From positions 62,001 to 126,000 of the forward strand of contig NZ_BJED01000013.1 in NCBI RefSeq assembly GCF_005405485.1: DNA of 64,000 nucleotides. The letters run 5' to 3'. This DNA is from Enterococcus hulanensis (GTDB taxonomy: Bacteria > Bacillota > Bacilli > Lactobacillales > Enterococcaceae). Under the pieces are notes generated by a model. It saw only the letters and a program-made list of their open reading frames with translations. It did no database searches and was not told the DNA's origin. The first letter of the stretch is position 1. The number at the start of each line of letters is the position of its first letter. The position numbers and the translations under genes were made by a program. Below are positions 8,405 through 15,846 of the stretch, piece by piece.

Positions 8405-8650
8405 TTATGCGAAGCGTGGTGATATCCTCTTGATCTTCGTTGGATCGTTTTTGTCATATCTGATTTTTACCGTGTCGCCGACCTGATACCCTAATGGAAC
8501 AGTAATACTTTTTTGGGAGATGTGTTTGATGCCATCGATTACATAAGAGACGATGGCGAATTTTGCATTCCCAACGACAACTTTTTCTGGCGCGACGGTC
8601 ACGACCTCTTCGATAGTAGCAGTCGTTTCAACCGTTTCTGCTTTTTTCAT
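8405..8650 (-). CDS. Small orphan protein with DUF3592-like beta core
   Basis: An 81-residue protein without signal peptide or membrane helix. After a valine/threonine/glutamate-rich N-terminus, residues 30-75 (FAIVSYVIDGIKH, GYQVGDTVKIRYDKNDPTKI) resemble the extracytoplasmic beta region of DUF3592 proteins, which normally sits between two membrane helices absent here. The ATG at 8650 has AAGGAG 8 bases upstream. It is transcribed against both neighbours and is flanked by two imperfect copies of a ~24-bp sequence. Function unknown. Confidence 0.65.
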   Translation of the reverse strand: MKKAETVETTATIEEVVTVAPEKVVVGNAKFAIVSYVIDGIKHISQKSITVPLGYQVGDTVKIRYDKNDPTKIKRISPRFA

Positions 8651-8781
8651 TTCAATCACTCCTTAAAGTAATTATACTACTGAGCAGCAGCTGAGGACAT
8701 TGCCGATAAATAAGTCCTTCTTCACTAAAAAAAGAAACCAAAATCAGCAAAAATCTACCATTCGCGCTTCTTAATCCCACC

Positions 8782-8829
8782 GTTTACTGGTAAAATCCAT
8801 TCTATATAGCAGAGTTCGGAGGTTCCTAA
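8782..8829 (+). promoter_or_regulatory. Upstream block shared with the mreCD operon
   Basis: The 48 bases before this mreC copy align, with the same length and few gaps, to the 48 bases before the second mreC (49718-49765). Both hold TGGTAAAAT (an extended -10 like element), CATTCTATAT and a GAGG ribosome region followed by CCTAAGTGAG. The duplication therefore includes the promoter/leader. Confidence 0.6.
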
Positions 8830-9678
8830 GTGAGAAAGTTTAGCACCAGTAAGAAGAATATCATTATACCGATTGTTATTATCGTTGTGGGGATTGTCTC
8901 GATTATAGCGATATATCAGCCCAAGAACAGTGAGGGAAATACCGTTCAAGCGGTGGTCAACGACACGATCGCATCCGTCAATAAAGTCATCACTGCTCCA
9001 AAACGGTGGCTTAACAACCGCACAAAATCCGTTTCTAATCTGACCAGTACGTACAAAGAAAATCAAAAATTAAAAAACAAGGTTCATCAGTCCGATGATC
9101 TAAAGCAGCAGGCGAAGAATCAAGCACAAGAAATTGAACGATTAAAAGCGGAGGCGGAATTAAATCAAACACTGGCAAATTATGAAAAGGTTTCCGCCAC
9201 GGTTATCACTCGTTCTCCTAAAACGTGGCAGGATACGCTGATCGTGGACAAGGGGAGTGACGACGGGGTTCAAAAGAATATGGCGGTGATGTCGCAAAAA
9301 GGATTGATCGGCCGCGTGATGGATGTGGATGCCCATTCAGCCAAAATCCGGCTATTAACCTCTAACAATAAAAGCAGCAATCATTTTTCTATAAAAATCA
9401 GTTCAAAGAACGGAGATTCTTTAGGCGTTCTGAATAAATACGATGAAGAGGCCGAGCAATTGATTGGTTCACAATTCAGCCGAGAAAAAGATATTAAGGA
9501 AGGCGATGTTGTTAAAACTTCCGGTCTAGGCGGAAATTCCCCAGCAGATCTGGTGATCGGGAAAGTCGTTAAGGTTAAAACAGACAGCTATGGAATGAAT
9601 CAGGAAGCTCATATCAAACCCTATGCACAAATGGACGATATTTCTTTCGTGACGATTATCCAAGGAATGGCGGAATAG
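8830..9678 (+). CDS. mreC: MreC paralog (rod shape-determining/elongasome protein), solitary copy
   Basis: A 282-residue protein starting at GTG, collinear with the MreC at 49766 and by eye roughly two-thirds identical. It has one membrane anchor at about 9-29, a coiled coil at 75-118 (NQAQEIERLKAEAELN), and the MreC beta domains with VITRSPKTWQDTLIVDKG and VVKTSGLGGNSPADLVIG. All parts of a functional MreC are present and the frame is intact. No mreD follows; only a faint remnant of the mreD start may remain after the stop. MreC scaffolds peripheral peptidoglycan synthesis at midcell in ovococci. A specialised or backup role is inference. Confidence 0.9.
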   Translation: MRKFSTSKKNIIIPIVIIVVGIVSIIAIYQPKNSEGNTVQAVVNDTIASVNKVITAPKRWLNNRTKSVSNLTSTYKENQKLKNKVHQSDDLKQQAKNQAQEIERLKAEAELNQTLANYEKVSATVITRSPKTWQDTLIVDKGSDDGVQKNMAVMSQKGLIGRVMDVDAHSAKIRLLTSNNKSSNHFSIKISSKNGDSLGVLNKYDEEAEQLIGSQFSREKDIKEGDVVKTSGLGGNSPADLVIGKVVKVKTDSYGMNQEAHIKPYAQMDDISFVTIIQGMAE

Positions 9679-9729
9679 GATTAGATACCTTGCGCCAAGT
9701 GCATTTGCGAATTCTGGAGGAGATTCTGG

Positions 9730-9843
9730 ATGGAGAAACAACATAAAAAACTTTTAGTCCTTTCACTTTTCTTTTGCAGTCACAAACTCAGTTTACAAAG
9801 CTCTTTTCTGGTTAATGGAAATCAGAAGAGGATGCTAAGCTAG
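9730..9843 (+). CDS. Possible 37-residue small ORF
   Basis: The ATG is preceded by GGAGG with 9 bases spacing. The product starts MEKQHKKLLVLSLFFCS, resembling a basic-hydrophobic signal or anchor segment, but has no recognised family. It may be a real small peptide or debris at the edge of the mreC duplication. A terminator follows at 9872. Confidence 0.3.
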   Translation: MEKQHKKLLVLSLFFCSHKLSLQSSFLVNGNQKRMLS

Positions 9844-9871
9844 TTGAGTTTCGACAAAAAATGAAATAACT

Positions 9872-9916
9872 AAGAGCAAGCTCTCTTACTTTTGAGTAAA
9901 GAGCCTGCTCTTTTTG
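9872..9916 (+). terminator. Terminator downstream of solitary mreC
   Basis: A long imperfect stem, AAGAGCA..CTCT.TTACT against AGTAA.GAG..TGCTCTT, followed by TTTTT. Confidence 0.8.
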
Positions 9917-9942
9917 GTATTTCCAGAGTCCATCTATGACAC

Positions 9943-9983
9943 AAAAAAACACCCAAACCCTTGATAACCAAGGACTTGAGTGT
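9943..9983 (-). terminator. Terminator of rpsD
   Basis: On the minus strand, ACACTCAAGTCCTTG pairs with CAAGGGTTTGGGTGT (with some G-U pairs) and is followed by a run of T. Confidence 0.85.
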
Positions 9984-9995
9984 CTGTAAGAAGTC

Positions 9996-10607
9996 TTACA
10001 TTAATTTGTTGTAGAATTCAACGACTAATGATTCGTCGATTTCTGGGTTGATTTCATCACGTTCTGGTAAACGAGATAATGAACCTTCAAGTTTTTCATC
10101 GTCGAAGCTTACGAAAGCTGGACGACCAACTGCTGATTCAACTGCTTCTTTCACAGTAATCATGTTTTTAGATTTTTCACGGATACCGACAACTTGGCCA
10201 ACTTCTACTTCATAAGAAGCGATGTCAACACGTTTGCCATCGACAGTTACGTGACCGTGGTTAACTAATTGACGAGCTTGACGACGAGTTGAAGCCAAAC
10301 CTAGACGGTAAACCACGTTATCTAGACGACGTTCTAGTAAGATCATGAAGTTAACACCGTGTTTACCTTCTTTGATTTTGCTAGCGCGTACGAATAAGTT
10401 ACGGAATTGACGTTCGTTTAATCCGTAGATGAAACGTAATTTTTGTTTTTCAGACATTTGCAAGCCGTATTCAGATTTCTTTCCACGGCTGTTTGGTCCA
10501 TGTTGACCTGGAGCGTATGGACGACGTGCTAATTCTTTACCTGTTCCTGATAATGAGATACCAAGACGACGAGATTGTTTCCATGATGGTCCTGTATAAC
10601 GTGACAT
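9996..10607 (-). CDS. rpsD: 30S ribosomal protein S4
   Basis: A 203-residue protein, the usual length for Firmicutes S4. It begins [15 protein letters not shown], and the S4 RNA-binding domain lies at about 93-155 ([14 protein letters not shown], then [16 protein letters not shown]). It binds 16S rRNA early in 30S assembly. GGAGG lies 8 bases before the ATG at 10607; an upstream in-frame codon at 10622 is less suited. No zinc-binding cysteines are present (C- form). A single-gene unit with its own promoter, a long leader and a terminator. Confidence 0.98.
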   Translation of the reverse strand: MSRYTGPSWKQSRRLGISLSGTGKELARRPYAPGQHGPNSRGKKSEYGLQMSEKQKLRFIYGLNERQFRNLFVRASKIKEGKHGVNFMILLERRLDNVVYRLGLASTRRQARQLVNHGHVTVDGKRVDIASYEVEVGQVVGIREKSKNMITVKEAVESAVGRPAFVSFDDEKLEGSLSRLPERDEINPEIDESLVVEFYNKLM

Positions 10608-10778
10608 TAAAAATTCCTCCAATAAATTGTTTTGGAGTAAAATAATCCGTTGAAAAATTCATATCCGTGTAGTTCGTTCTTCAATCTTCACCTTCGCAGC
10701 CGCGGTTACACAATTGAACCAATACTGGCAACGAACTGGGGACGGGCTATTATTTCTCTGCTGCATTATTTTACACAA
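10608..10778 (-). promoter_or_regulatory. rpsD 5' leader, probable S4 autoregulatory RNA
   Basis: About 170 bases lie between the predicted transcription start and the rpsD ATG. They include several complementary stretches, for example CAGTTCGTTGCCAGTATTGG and later GAACGAACTAC. In Bacillus, rpsD is known to be autogenously repressed through its leader, so the same is likely here. I did not derive a full fold. Confidence 0.5.
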
Positions 10779-10783
10779 ACGTC

Positions 10784-10813
10784 AGTATAACGGAAAAGCG
10801 CACGCAGAGTCAA
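10784..10813 (-). promoter_or_regulatory. rpsD promoter
   Basis: On the minus strand TTGACT and TATACT are separated by 18 bases, a strong vegetative promoter. Confidence 0.8.
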
Positions 10814-10926
10814 GTCAAGCTGTTGCATTTTTGAAAAAAATGTGTTAAATGTGGGGTGCTGACAAAAAACGATTACTTTTTCTCAAAGACAGCAAAAAAA
10901 TTGAATGAAAATTAAGGGAGAAGTTT

Positions 10927-10955
10927 TTGCAAATTTTCTGAAACTTCTCTACAAT
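10927..10955 (+). promoter_or_regulatory. Promoter of the AlkD-like gene
   Basis: TTGCAA and TACAAT with a 17-base spacer, 14 bases before the ATG. The leader must be very short. Confidence 0.65.
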
Positions 10956-10969
10956 AAAGGTAGGAATGC

Positions 10970-11608
10970 ATGGAACCTTTGATTTTTCCGCAGCAGCCAG
11001 AACTTGCCGAACCTATGGCACGTTACATGAAAGATCTATTTCCTTTTTGCGGTGTTAAAAAACCGCAGCGAGCCCTGTTGGAACGACCTTTTTTAAAGGA
11101 AAGTCTGACCCTGCCGCTGCCGGAGCTGATCCAAGAGATTTTCCGTAATTATCATAAAGATGAGCGGGAATACCAGTATTATGCGATCGATCTGGCGCAG
11201 AAGAACATTCAGCGATTTTCACTGGCGGACCTTGCGGAACTGCTGCCTTTATTGGCGGAAAAAAGCTGGTGGGACAGTATCGATGCGTGGCGCAAAGTTT
11301 TTGCAACGTGGGTCTTGGCGCACCCGACGGAGCTCAAGCAGGTTTACGCGTTTTTCTATCAGCACGAGAATTTTTGGTATCGGCGCGTTGCGATCAATTT
11401 GCAGTTGTTGTTTAAGGAGCAGACCGATCCAGCGTTATTGGCGCAAGCGATCTTGGCAGATTTGACGACGGAGGAGTTTTTTATCCAGAAGGCGATCGGC
11501 TGGGCATTGCGAGATTATAGCAAAGTGAATCCTGATTGGGTAAAGAATTTTATGCAGCAGCATTCATTAAGTAAGTTAGCCCTACGTGAGGGCAGCAAAT
11601 ACATATAA
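10970..11608 (+). CDS. AlkD-like DNA alkylation repair protein (HEAT-like)
   Basis: A 212-residue, all-helical protein of the DNA alkylation repair family. Landmarks are YQYYAIDLAQ near 65, WWDSIDAWRKVF near 100 (the family WD surface) and FFIQKAIGWALRDYSKVNP near 170-188. Bacterial AlkD glycosylases excise 3-methyladenine and 7-methylguanine without base flipping; some paralogs only bind DNA, so activity is not assured. AGG(T)AGG precedes the ATG. The HAD phosphatase follows 15 bases later and may share the message. Confidence 0.85.
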   Translation: MEPLIFPQQPELAEPMARYMKDLFPFCGVKKPQRALLERPFLKESLTLPLPELIQEIFRNYHKDEREYQYYAIDLAQKNIQRFSLADLAELLPLLAEKSWWDSIDAWRKVFATWVLAHPTELKQVYAFFYQHENFWYRRVAINLQLLFKEQTDPALLAQAILADLTTEEFFIQKAIGWALRDYSKVNPDWVKNFMQQHSLSKLALREGSKYI

Positions 11609-11623
11609 ATGGAGAGATAAATT

Positions 11624-12403
11624 TTGGAAAGAAAATTAATCGCACTAGACATTGATGGTACCTTGTTGAGCAGCCAAAGAAAACCTTTGGACAGCACGAT
11701 GAAGGCGTTGAAGGTATTGCGTGAAGCTGGACATTTAGTGACTATTGCGACGGGACGTTCCCGCTTGTTGGCTGGTGATGTGATTCATCAATTAGGTTGT
11801 ACGAATTACATTATTTGTAATGGTTCGGCTGGATTTTTGGATCATGAGCAGGTGTATAAGCACACCCTTGATCGCGACGCCGTGACTCGAATGATCGATT
11901 TTGCAAGTGAGCGCAATGTTGACATTATGCTCTTTGGATTAGATTCGTTTGGACGTGTGACGAACTTTGACGGGGCAAAAGTAAGCAACGCGATGGCCTC
12001 TTTCGGACAACAAGCACCAGCTTATGAACCGGATTATTTCTCTCAGCATGAAGTGTACCAAGGCTGTGCCTTTTATGACCAGTCGATGGACGAAGAGTTT
12101 CAAGCAGCCTTTCCAGAATTTCGTTTGGTTCGCTGGCACGAAAATAGTGTCGATATCATTCCAAATCCTGGCTCAAAAGCGCAAACGATCTTAGCATTAG
12201 CTAAAAAAGTCGGCATCAAACCAGAAAACATCGTCACTTTCGGCGATGGCAACAATGACATTGAGATGCTGAATTTGGCAGGCACCGGTGTTGCGATGGG
12301 GAATGCCGCCAATCACGTAAAAGAAGCAGCCAACCTTGTAACCGACACAAACGACCAAGACGGCATCTACAAAGCCCTACGCCAATTAGAATTGGTTCAT
12401 TAA
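11624..12403 (+). CDS. Cof-type HAD-IIB phosphatase
   Basis: A 259-residue protein starting at TTG after a GGAGAG ribosome site. Motif I is ALDIDGTLL at 8-16 with the nucleophilic Asp and the general acid Asp. Motif II is TIATGRS near 41-47, and motif IV is FGDGNNDIEML near 206-216. The C2B cap between them defines the Cof/YidA group, which dephosphorylates small sugar or nucleotide phosphates. The substrate is not predictable. Confidence 0.9.
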   Translation: MERKLIALDIDGTLLSSQRKPLDSTMKALKVLREAGHLVTIATGRSRLLAGDVIHQLGCTNYIICNGSAGFLDHEQVYKHTLDRDAVTRMIDFASERNVDIMLFGLDSFGRVTNFDGAKVSNAMASFGQQAPAYEPDYFSQHEVYQGCAFYDQSMDEEFQAAFPEFRLVRWHENSVDIIPNPGSKAQTILALAKKVGIKPENIVTFGDGNNDIEMLNLAGTGVAMGNAANHVKEAANLVTDTNDQDGIYKALRQLELVH

Positions 12404-12416
12404 TAGACCGACCGCA

Positions 12417-12449
12417 AGAACCGGGAGCCCGCAGCTCCTGGTTCTTTTT
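12417..12449 (+). terminator. Terminator after HAD gene
   Basis: AGAACCGGGAGC and GCTCCTGGTTCT form a stem with loop CCGCA, followed by TTTTT. Confidence 0.9.
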
Positions 12450-12459
12450 ACCAGTTCTG

Positions 12460-12676
12460 CTTCTTGCTTTAGCAAGATTAGCAGAATGGTATGCGCAACG
12501 ACAATAAAAACCTTTTTCCCGGTTTTGGAAAAAGGTTCTCCAAACTTAGGAGTTAGCTGCGAGTCCCACTTCTTGCTTTAGCAAGATTAGCAGAATGGTA
12601 TGCGCAACGACAATAAGAGCCTTTTTCCCGGTTCTGGAAAAAGGTTCTCCAAACTAGGAGTTAGCTGCGAGTCTCA
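12460..12676. repeat. 109-bp intergenic element in two tandem copies
   Basis: Copy 1 spans 12460-12568 and copy 2 12569-12676; they differ at about four bases plus one deletion. Each copy holds a small hairpin (CTTGCT..AGCAAG) and a strong one (CCTTTTTCC..GGAAAAAGG with a 7-base loop), and ends GGAGTTAGCTGCGAGT. No T-run follows the strong hairpin, so it is not a simple terminator. No coding frame was seen. It lies in a 634-base gene-free stretch (12404-13037); the rest of that stretch is AT-rich and, apart from the promoter at 12951, without visible features. Confidence 0.8.
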
Positions 12677-12950
12677 CTCCGTACAAAAATCAACAACCCC
12701 CCCTCCAAAAAACTGCCACTTTTATTTTCCTAAAAAATAAAGCATCAAATAAACATCAGCTTTCTTTAATTGTCAGGTTGAGAATTAAGAAATCGCGGGT
12801 GAATTCTTTATTTAGTTGATGGAAATTGAAAAGGAAAATGACAAATTAAATAGATTTAAATATTATAAGATCTTTATTTAACATTTTCCTCTATTAATTC
12901 TATTTGTTTTTTTAAAATCGATAGACTTGTTGTTAATTTCTTTAACCGTG

Positions 12951-12980
12951 TTGACGGAGAAGACTATTTCCGTATATCAT
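12951..12980 (+). promoter_or_regulatory. Promoter of the lipoprotein operon
   Basis: TTGACG and TATCAT with an 18-base spacer, about 55 bases before the lipoprotein ATG. Confidence 0.65.
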
Positions 12981-13037
12981 ATGGATAATAAGTGTTTTTT
13001 TATACGCTTAAAAATAAAATACATAGGAGGAAAACGC

Positions 13038-14153
13038 ATGAAGAAGTTTAGGGTATTCAGCGGGTTTGTTTTGCTAAGCAGTTTGTTGTTGACGATGGCT
13101 GCCTGCTCAGGCGGCGAGACAAAAAAAGAGGAGAAAAAGGAGAATTCGGCGCAATCATCGAAGGTTGAATTGAGTGTCGAAGGAGGAAGCTATATCATCC
13201 CTGATGGGAAAAAGGTTGATGATACGACAGGCTTTCTGGCACTGGACATCAAAGTAAAAAACAAATCGAAGGACAAATTAGACGTGTCGTCTAGTGATTT
13301 TGCTTTGTATGATGAAGACGGGAAAAAGGTTTCTTCAGAGCATGTTTATGATTCCGAAGACAACTTTAAGGTCATGAGCAGCGAAAGTTTATCCGAAGAT
13401 AAGAGTTTTACTGAACCATTGGTATTTGAAGTCAAGAAGGATGCGGAATACGAACTGCATTACAAACCAATGTATTACTCAGATGATGAAAAAGACGAAG
13501 GTGTGGAGCTGAAGCTCAATACGAAGAAATACAGCGATGACACCAAGGCAGTACAGGCGCTGATGAGCCAATACGTGACGAAGGTCTTTTATGGCTCCGA
13601 TGAAGTGAAGGAAGAAGATAAGAAGGCGGCTGGAAAGCTTGAATTAGCCAATGATGTGGAAGCAGAACGCAAAGCCTTCAAAGAAGAAAGCAGCAACAGC
13701 TTGAAGGATGAATTCTCAGATTACGAGCCTTCTACGGCCGAGCTGGATAAAGTCATCACTCAGATTCAGCAGACCAATGCTGAAAAGGGCAAAGTGACTT
13801 ACAGCTTCAAGGAATTTTTCCCAGAATCAGCGATGATCTACGTTCGTCCGGAAATGGTCTTTTTAGATGATGTGGACACAGAATCGATCACCGATAAATT
13901 CGTAGAGGAAAATGAAGGCAAATACACCGACTACACCAGTGTTTACCGTGACGCGGAAAAATATCTGCTGCAGGAATTGCCAGGCAAAATCAACGAGACG
14001 CCGATCAACACCGATAGCAATATGAACGGTGAAGGCTACCAAGTGAAATTGGTGAAAAAAGACGGCAAATGGGAGATCAACTCAGCCAACGAAAGCCGAA
14101 ACTATTATTTCCAATCTATGAAAGCGGCCTTCAGAGGCGGACTTGATGACTAG
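13038..14153 (+). CDS. Secreted lipoprotein (DUF5105-like)
   Basis: A 371-residue lipoprotein. A basic start, a hydrophobic core and the lipobox TMAAC at about 18-22 mark lipidation at the cysteine. A Lys/Glu/Ser linker follows, then a DUF4352-like beta domain (about 45-150, FLALDIKVKNKSKDKLDVSS) and a helical C-terminal half of the DUF5105 type. AGGAGG lies 7 bases before the ATG at 13038; an earlier in-frame start at 12927 lies in promoter sequence. Its end overlaps the next gene by 8 bases. Function unknown; it is probably anchored on the outer face of the membrane with the TcaA-like partner. Confidence 0.85.
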   Translation: MKKFRVFSGFVLLSSLLLTMAACSGGETKKEEKKENSAQSSKVELSVEGGSYIIPDGKKVDDTTGFLALDIKVKNKSKDKLDVSSSDFALYDEDGKKVSSEHVYDSEDNFKVMSSESLSEDKSFTEPLVFEVKKDAEYELHYKPMYYSDDEKDEGVELKLNTKKYSDDTKAVQALMSQYVTKVFYGSDEVKEEDKKAAGKLELANDVEAERKAFKEESSNSLKDEFSDYEPSTAELDKVITQIQQTNAEKGKVTYSFKEFFPESAMIYVRPEMVFLDDVDTESITDKFVEENEGKYTDYTSVYRDAEKYLLQELPGKINETPINTDSNMNGEGYQVKLVKKDGKWEINSANESRNYYFQSMKAAFRGGLDD

Positions 14154-15222
14154 AAAGACTGGAACGCTGGCAATTATTGCGCTCCTTGTGGTAATTGTTT
14201 TTGGCTTTATCAGCTATTCCAGTTATAAAAATAGTGAGGATGCCACGGTGGATCGGCTTGCGGCTGCTTTAATCGAAAATGATGAAGCGGCAGTCAAACA
14301 GTACATGCCGAGGTATTCAAACAAGAAAAAGATTTCAAAGGATGCACGAAACATATTTTACCAGCAGCTGAAAAAGCTGAAGCAGGAGCAAGTCGTCAAG
14401 CTGTTAAAAGATGAGGAGAACTTTTCGATTAAAGAAGGAGCTTCTTTTCTAAAACCGGCGCAGGTCTATCCGAATGCTCGCTTTTTGGTGATCGAGCTGC
14501 CTAAGGGAACCGAACTTCGGGCAGAGATCCAAGCACAGGAGATTTCCGGCGAATACGTCGAGGACTGGAACAAGTACACCTTTGGCCCCTTTTTACCGGG
14601 AAAGTATAAGGTCGCTTACGAAATGGCCCATCCAAAATTCGGTTCAAAAAAGGAAAAAGAAACGGTCGATCTCAAGGCAGAGGATCAGCGACTAACAGTC
14701 AAAGAAAATCACCTGTATGAGAACAATCCGAAATTCCAAAAGCATTTGCTGGCATCAGCGGTGAATTATTTTGATTCGTTGAATGAAGGCATTCGCGACG
14801 GCTTAAATGTATCGAGCCTGATCGCTTCAAAAGAGCACAAGGAAAATCTGCAAGCCAGTTTTGAAGAGCTGGAGCCTTATCTGGAAAGCTTTGACCAGCA
14901 ATTTCAAACAGTCAAGATTGATTGCGATTCGATCGCTGTGAATGCGAGTCAGACCAAGGTTCAATTAGATCTATATACTGATCTCAAGCGTTCAATGAAG
15001 CTGGTGGAAGAAGTCGGGATCGATGAGACCCTGACCTCTGATAAGCAAAATGCCATCACTTCGTTTGTTTACGACGAGGATCAGAAAAAATGGCTCGTTG
15101 ACGAGCTGGACTTCAGCACCTATCAGCAGGACCCGGAAAAATGGGAGCATGTCGAAAGCTACCGCGGCGACGCTGAAAAGAAAGCGCATTGGGGCAAAGA
15201 GTCCGCAGGCGATATCGTTTAA
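14146..15222 (+). CDS. TcaA/YvbJ-like membrane-anchored protein
   Basis: A 358-residue protein with one membrane helix at about 8-25 and a large extracellular part. The repeats of small domains (about 30-90 DRLAAALIENDEAAVKQYMP, 95-185, 205-340) resemble TcaA of staphylococci and YvbJ of Bacillus, linked to teichoic-acid anchoring and glycopeptide susceptibility. The N-terminal zinc ribbon usual in those proteins is missing. The ATG at 14146 is in the overlap with the lipoprotein gene; a TTG one codon upstream is the alternative. The assignment rests on general resemblance. Confidence 0.6.
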   Translation: MTRKTGTLAIIALLVVIVFGFISYSSYKNSEDATVDRLAAALIENDEAAVKQYMPRYSNKKKISKDARNIFYQQLKKLKQEQVVKLLKDEENFSIKEGASFLKPAQVYPNARFLVIELPKGTELRAEIQAQEISGEYVEDWNKYTFGPFLPGKYKVAYEMAHPKFGSKKEKETVDLKAEDQRLTVKENHLYENNPKFQKHLLASAVNYFDSLNEGIRDGLNVSSLIASKEHKENLQASFEELEPYLESFDQQFQTVKIDCDSIAVNASQTKVQLDLYTDLKRSMKLVEEVGIDETLTSDKQNAITSFVYDEDQKKWLVDELDFSTYQQDPEKWEHVESYRGDAEKKAHWGKESAGDIV

Positions 15223-15267
15223 AAAAAGGGTGAGATAGCTGTTTATAGCAGCTATCTCACCCTTTTT
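15221..15267. terminator. Bidirectional terminator
   Basis: A perfect 14-bp stem, GGGTGAGATAGCTG and CAGCTATCTCACCC, with a 7-base loop, flanked by A- and T-runs between convergent genes. Confidence 0.95.
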
Positions 15268-15271
15268 GTGT

Positions 15272-15772
15272 TTATTCAGCAGCTGGTTGGCAACGATCCA
15301 TTAAATAGAAAAACAACCACGGAATGAAGCCGATAATACTGGTCGCCGCTAACCAAGCGACCGTCAGCGGTTGAACGATGTCCAATACGCTCAAAAGACC
15401 AGAATCCAGATTTAAAACGGTGTTGATCAAAATAATCACTAGAAAAAAAGCAGTAGAAAGGATTGAAGCAGTAAAAAAGAAGACCTTTCCTCTTTTAGCT
15501 TTCAAGCCAGTTGAAGGCTTTTTCTCTTGAACTATTTCTTCCGACAGATCTTCTGCGGCGGGATTCGGGCCACCTTGGATCAGTTCTTCGACGGTGGTGT
15601 CCAAAGCAGCTGCCAGCAGGGGAAATGTTTGGACTTCTGGACAGCCCAGACCGCGCTCCCACTTTGAGACGGCACTATTTGTAACAAAAATTTTTTCAGC
15701 CAGTTCTTTTTGCGTCAGACCTTGGGCTGTGCGTAATTCTTTAATGTATTTTCCGATCGAGTTTTCTAACAT
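15272..15772 (-). CDS. XRE regulator with C-terminal membrane helices
   Basis: A 166-residue protein. The helix-turn-helix is at 7-60 (LRTAQGLTQKELAEKIFVTN, SAVSKWERG), followed by a charged linker and two hydrophobic helices at about 95-120 and 130-158. Membrane-tethered XRE proteins of this type often respond to envelope or antibiotic stress. It lies downstream of, and on the same strand as, the ABC exporter genes with a 74-base gap, so it may regulate them or be read through from them. The start has an AGGAG-like site. Confidence 0.8.
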   Translation of the reverse strand: MLENSIGKYIKELRTAQGLTQKELAEKIFVTNSAVSKWERGLGCPEVQTFPLLAAALDTTVEELIQGGPNPAAEDLSEEIVQEKKPSTGLKAKRGKVFFFTASILSTAFFLVIILINTVLNLDSGLLSVLDIVQPLTVAWLAATSIIGFIPWLFFYLMDRCQPAAE

Positions 15773-15846
15773 TGTCTTTTCTCCTCAAGGCTTTTCTCTA
15801 GTTTAACGAAGAAAGGCTCTTTTTGCGTCCAACTTAAGCATGATTT

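Noticed and set aside
8405-8650. Toxin-antitoxin system with neighbouring small genes
   Set aside because: No toxin fold or antitoxin pairing was seen; neighbours are on the other strand with their own signals.
12460-12676. Possible CRISPR array
   Set aside because: Only two adjacent units of 109 bases with no spacers between them and no cas genes; it is a tandem repeat.
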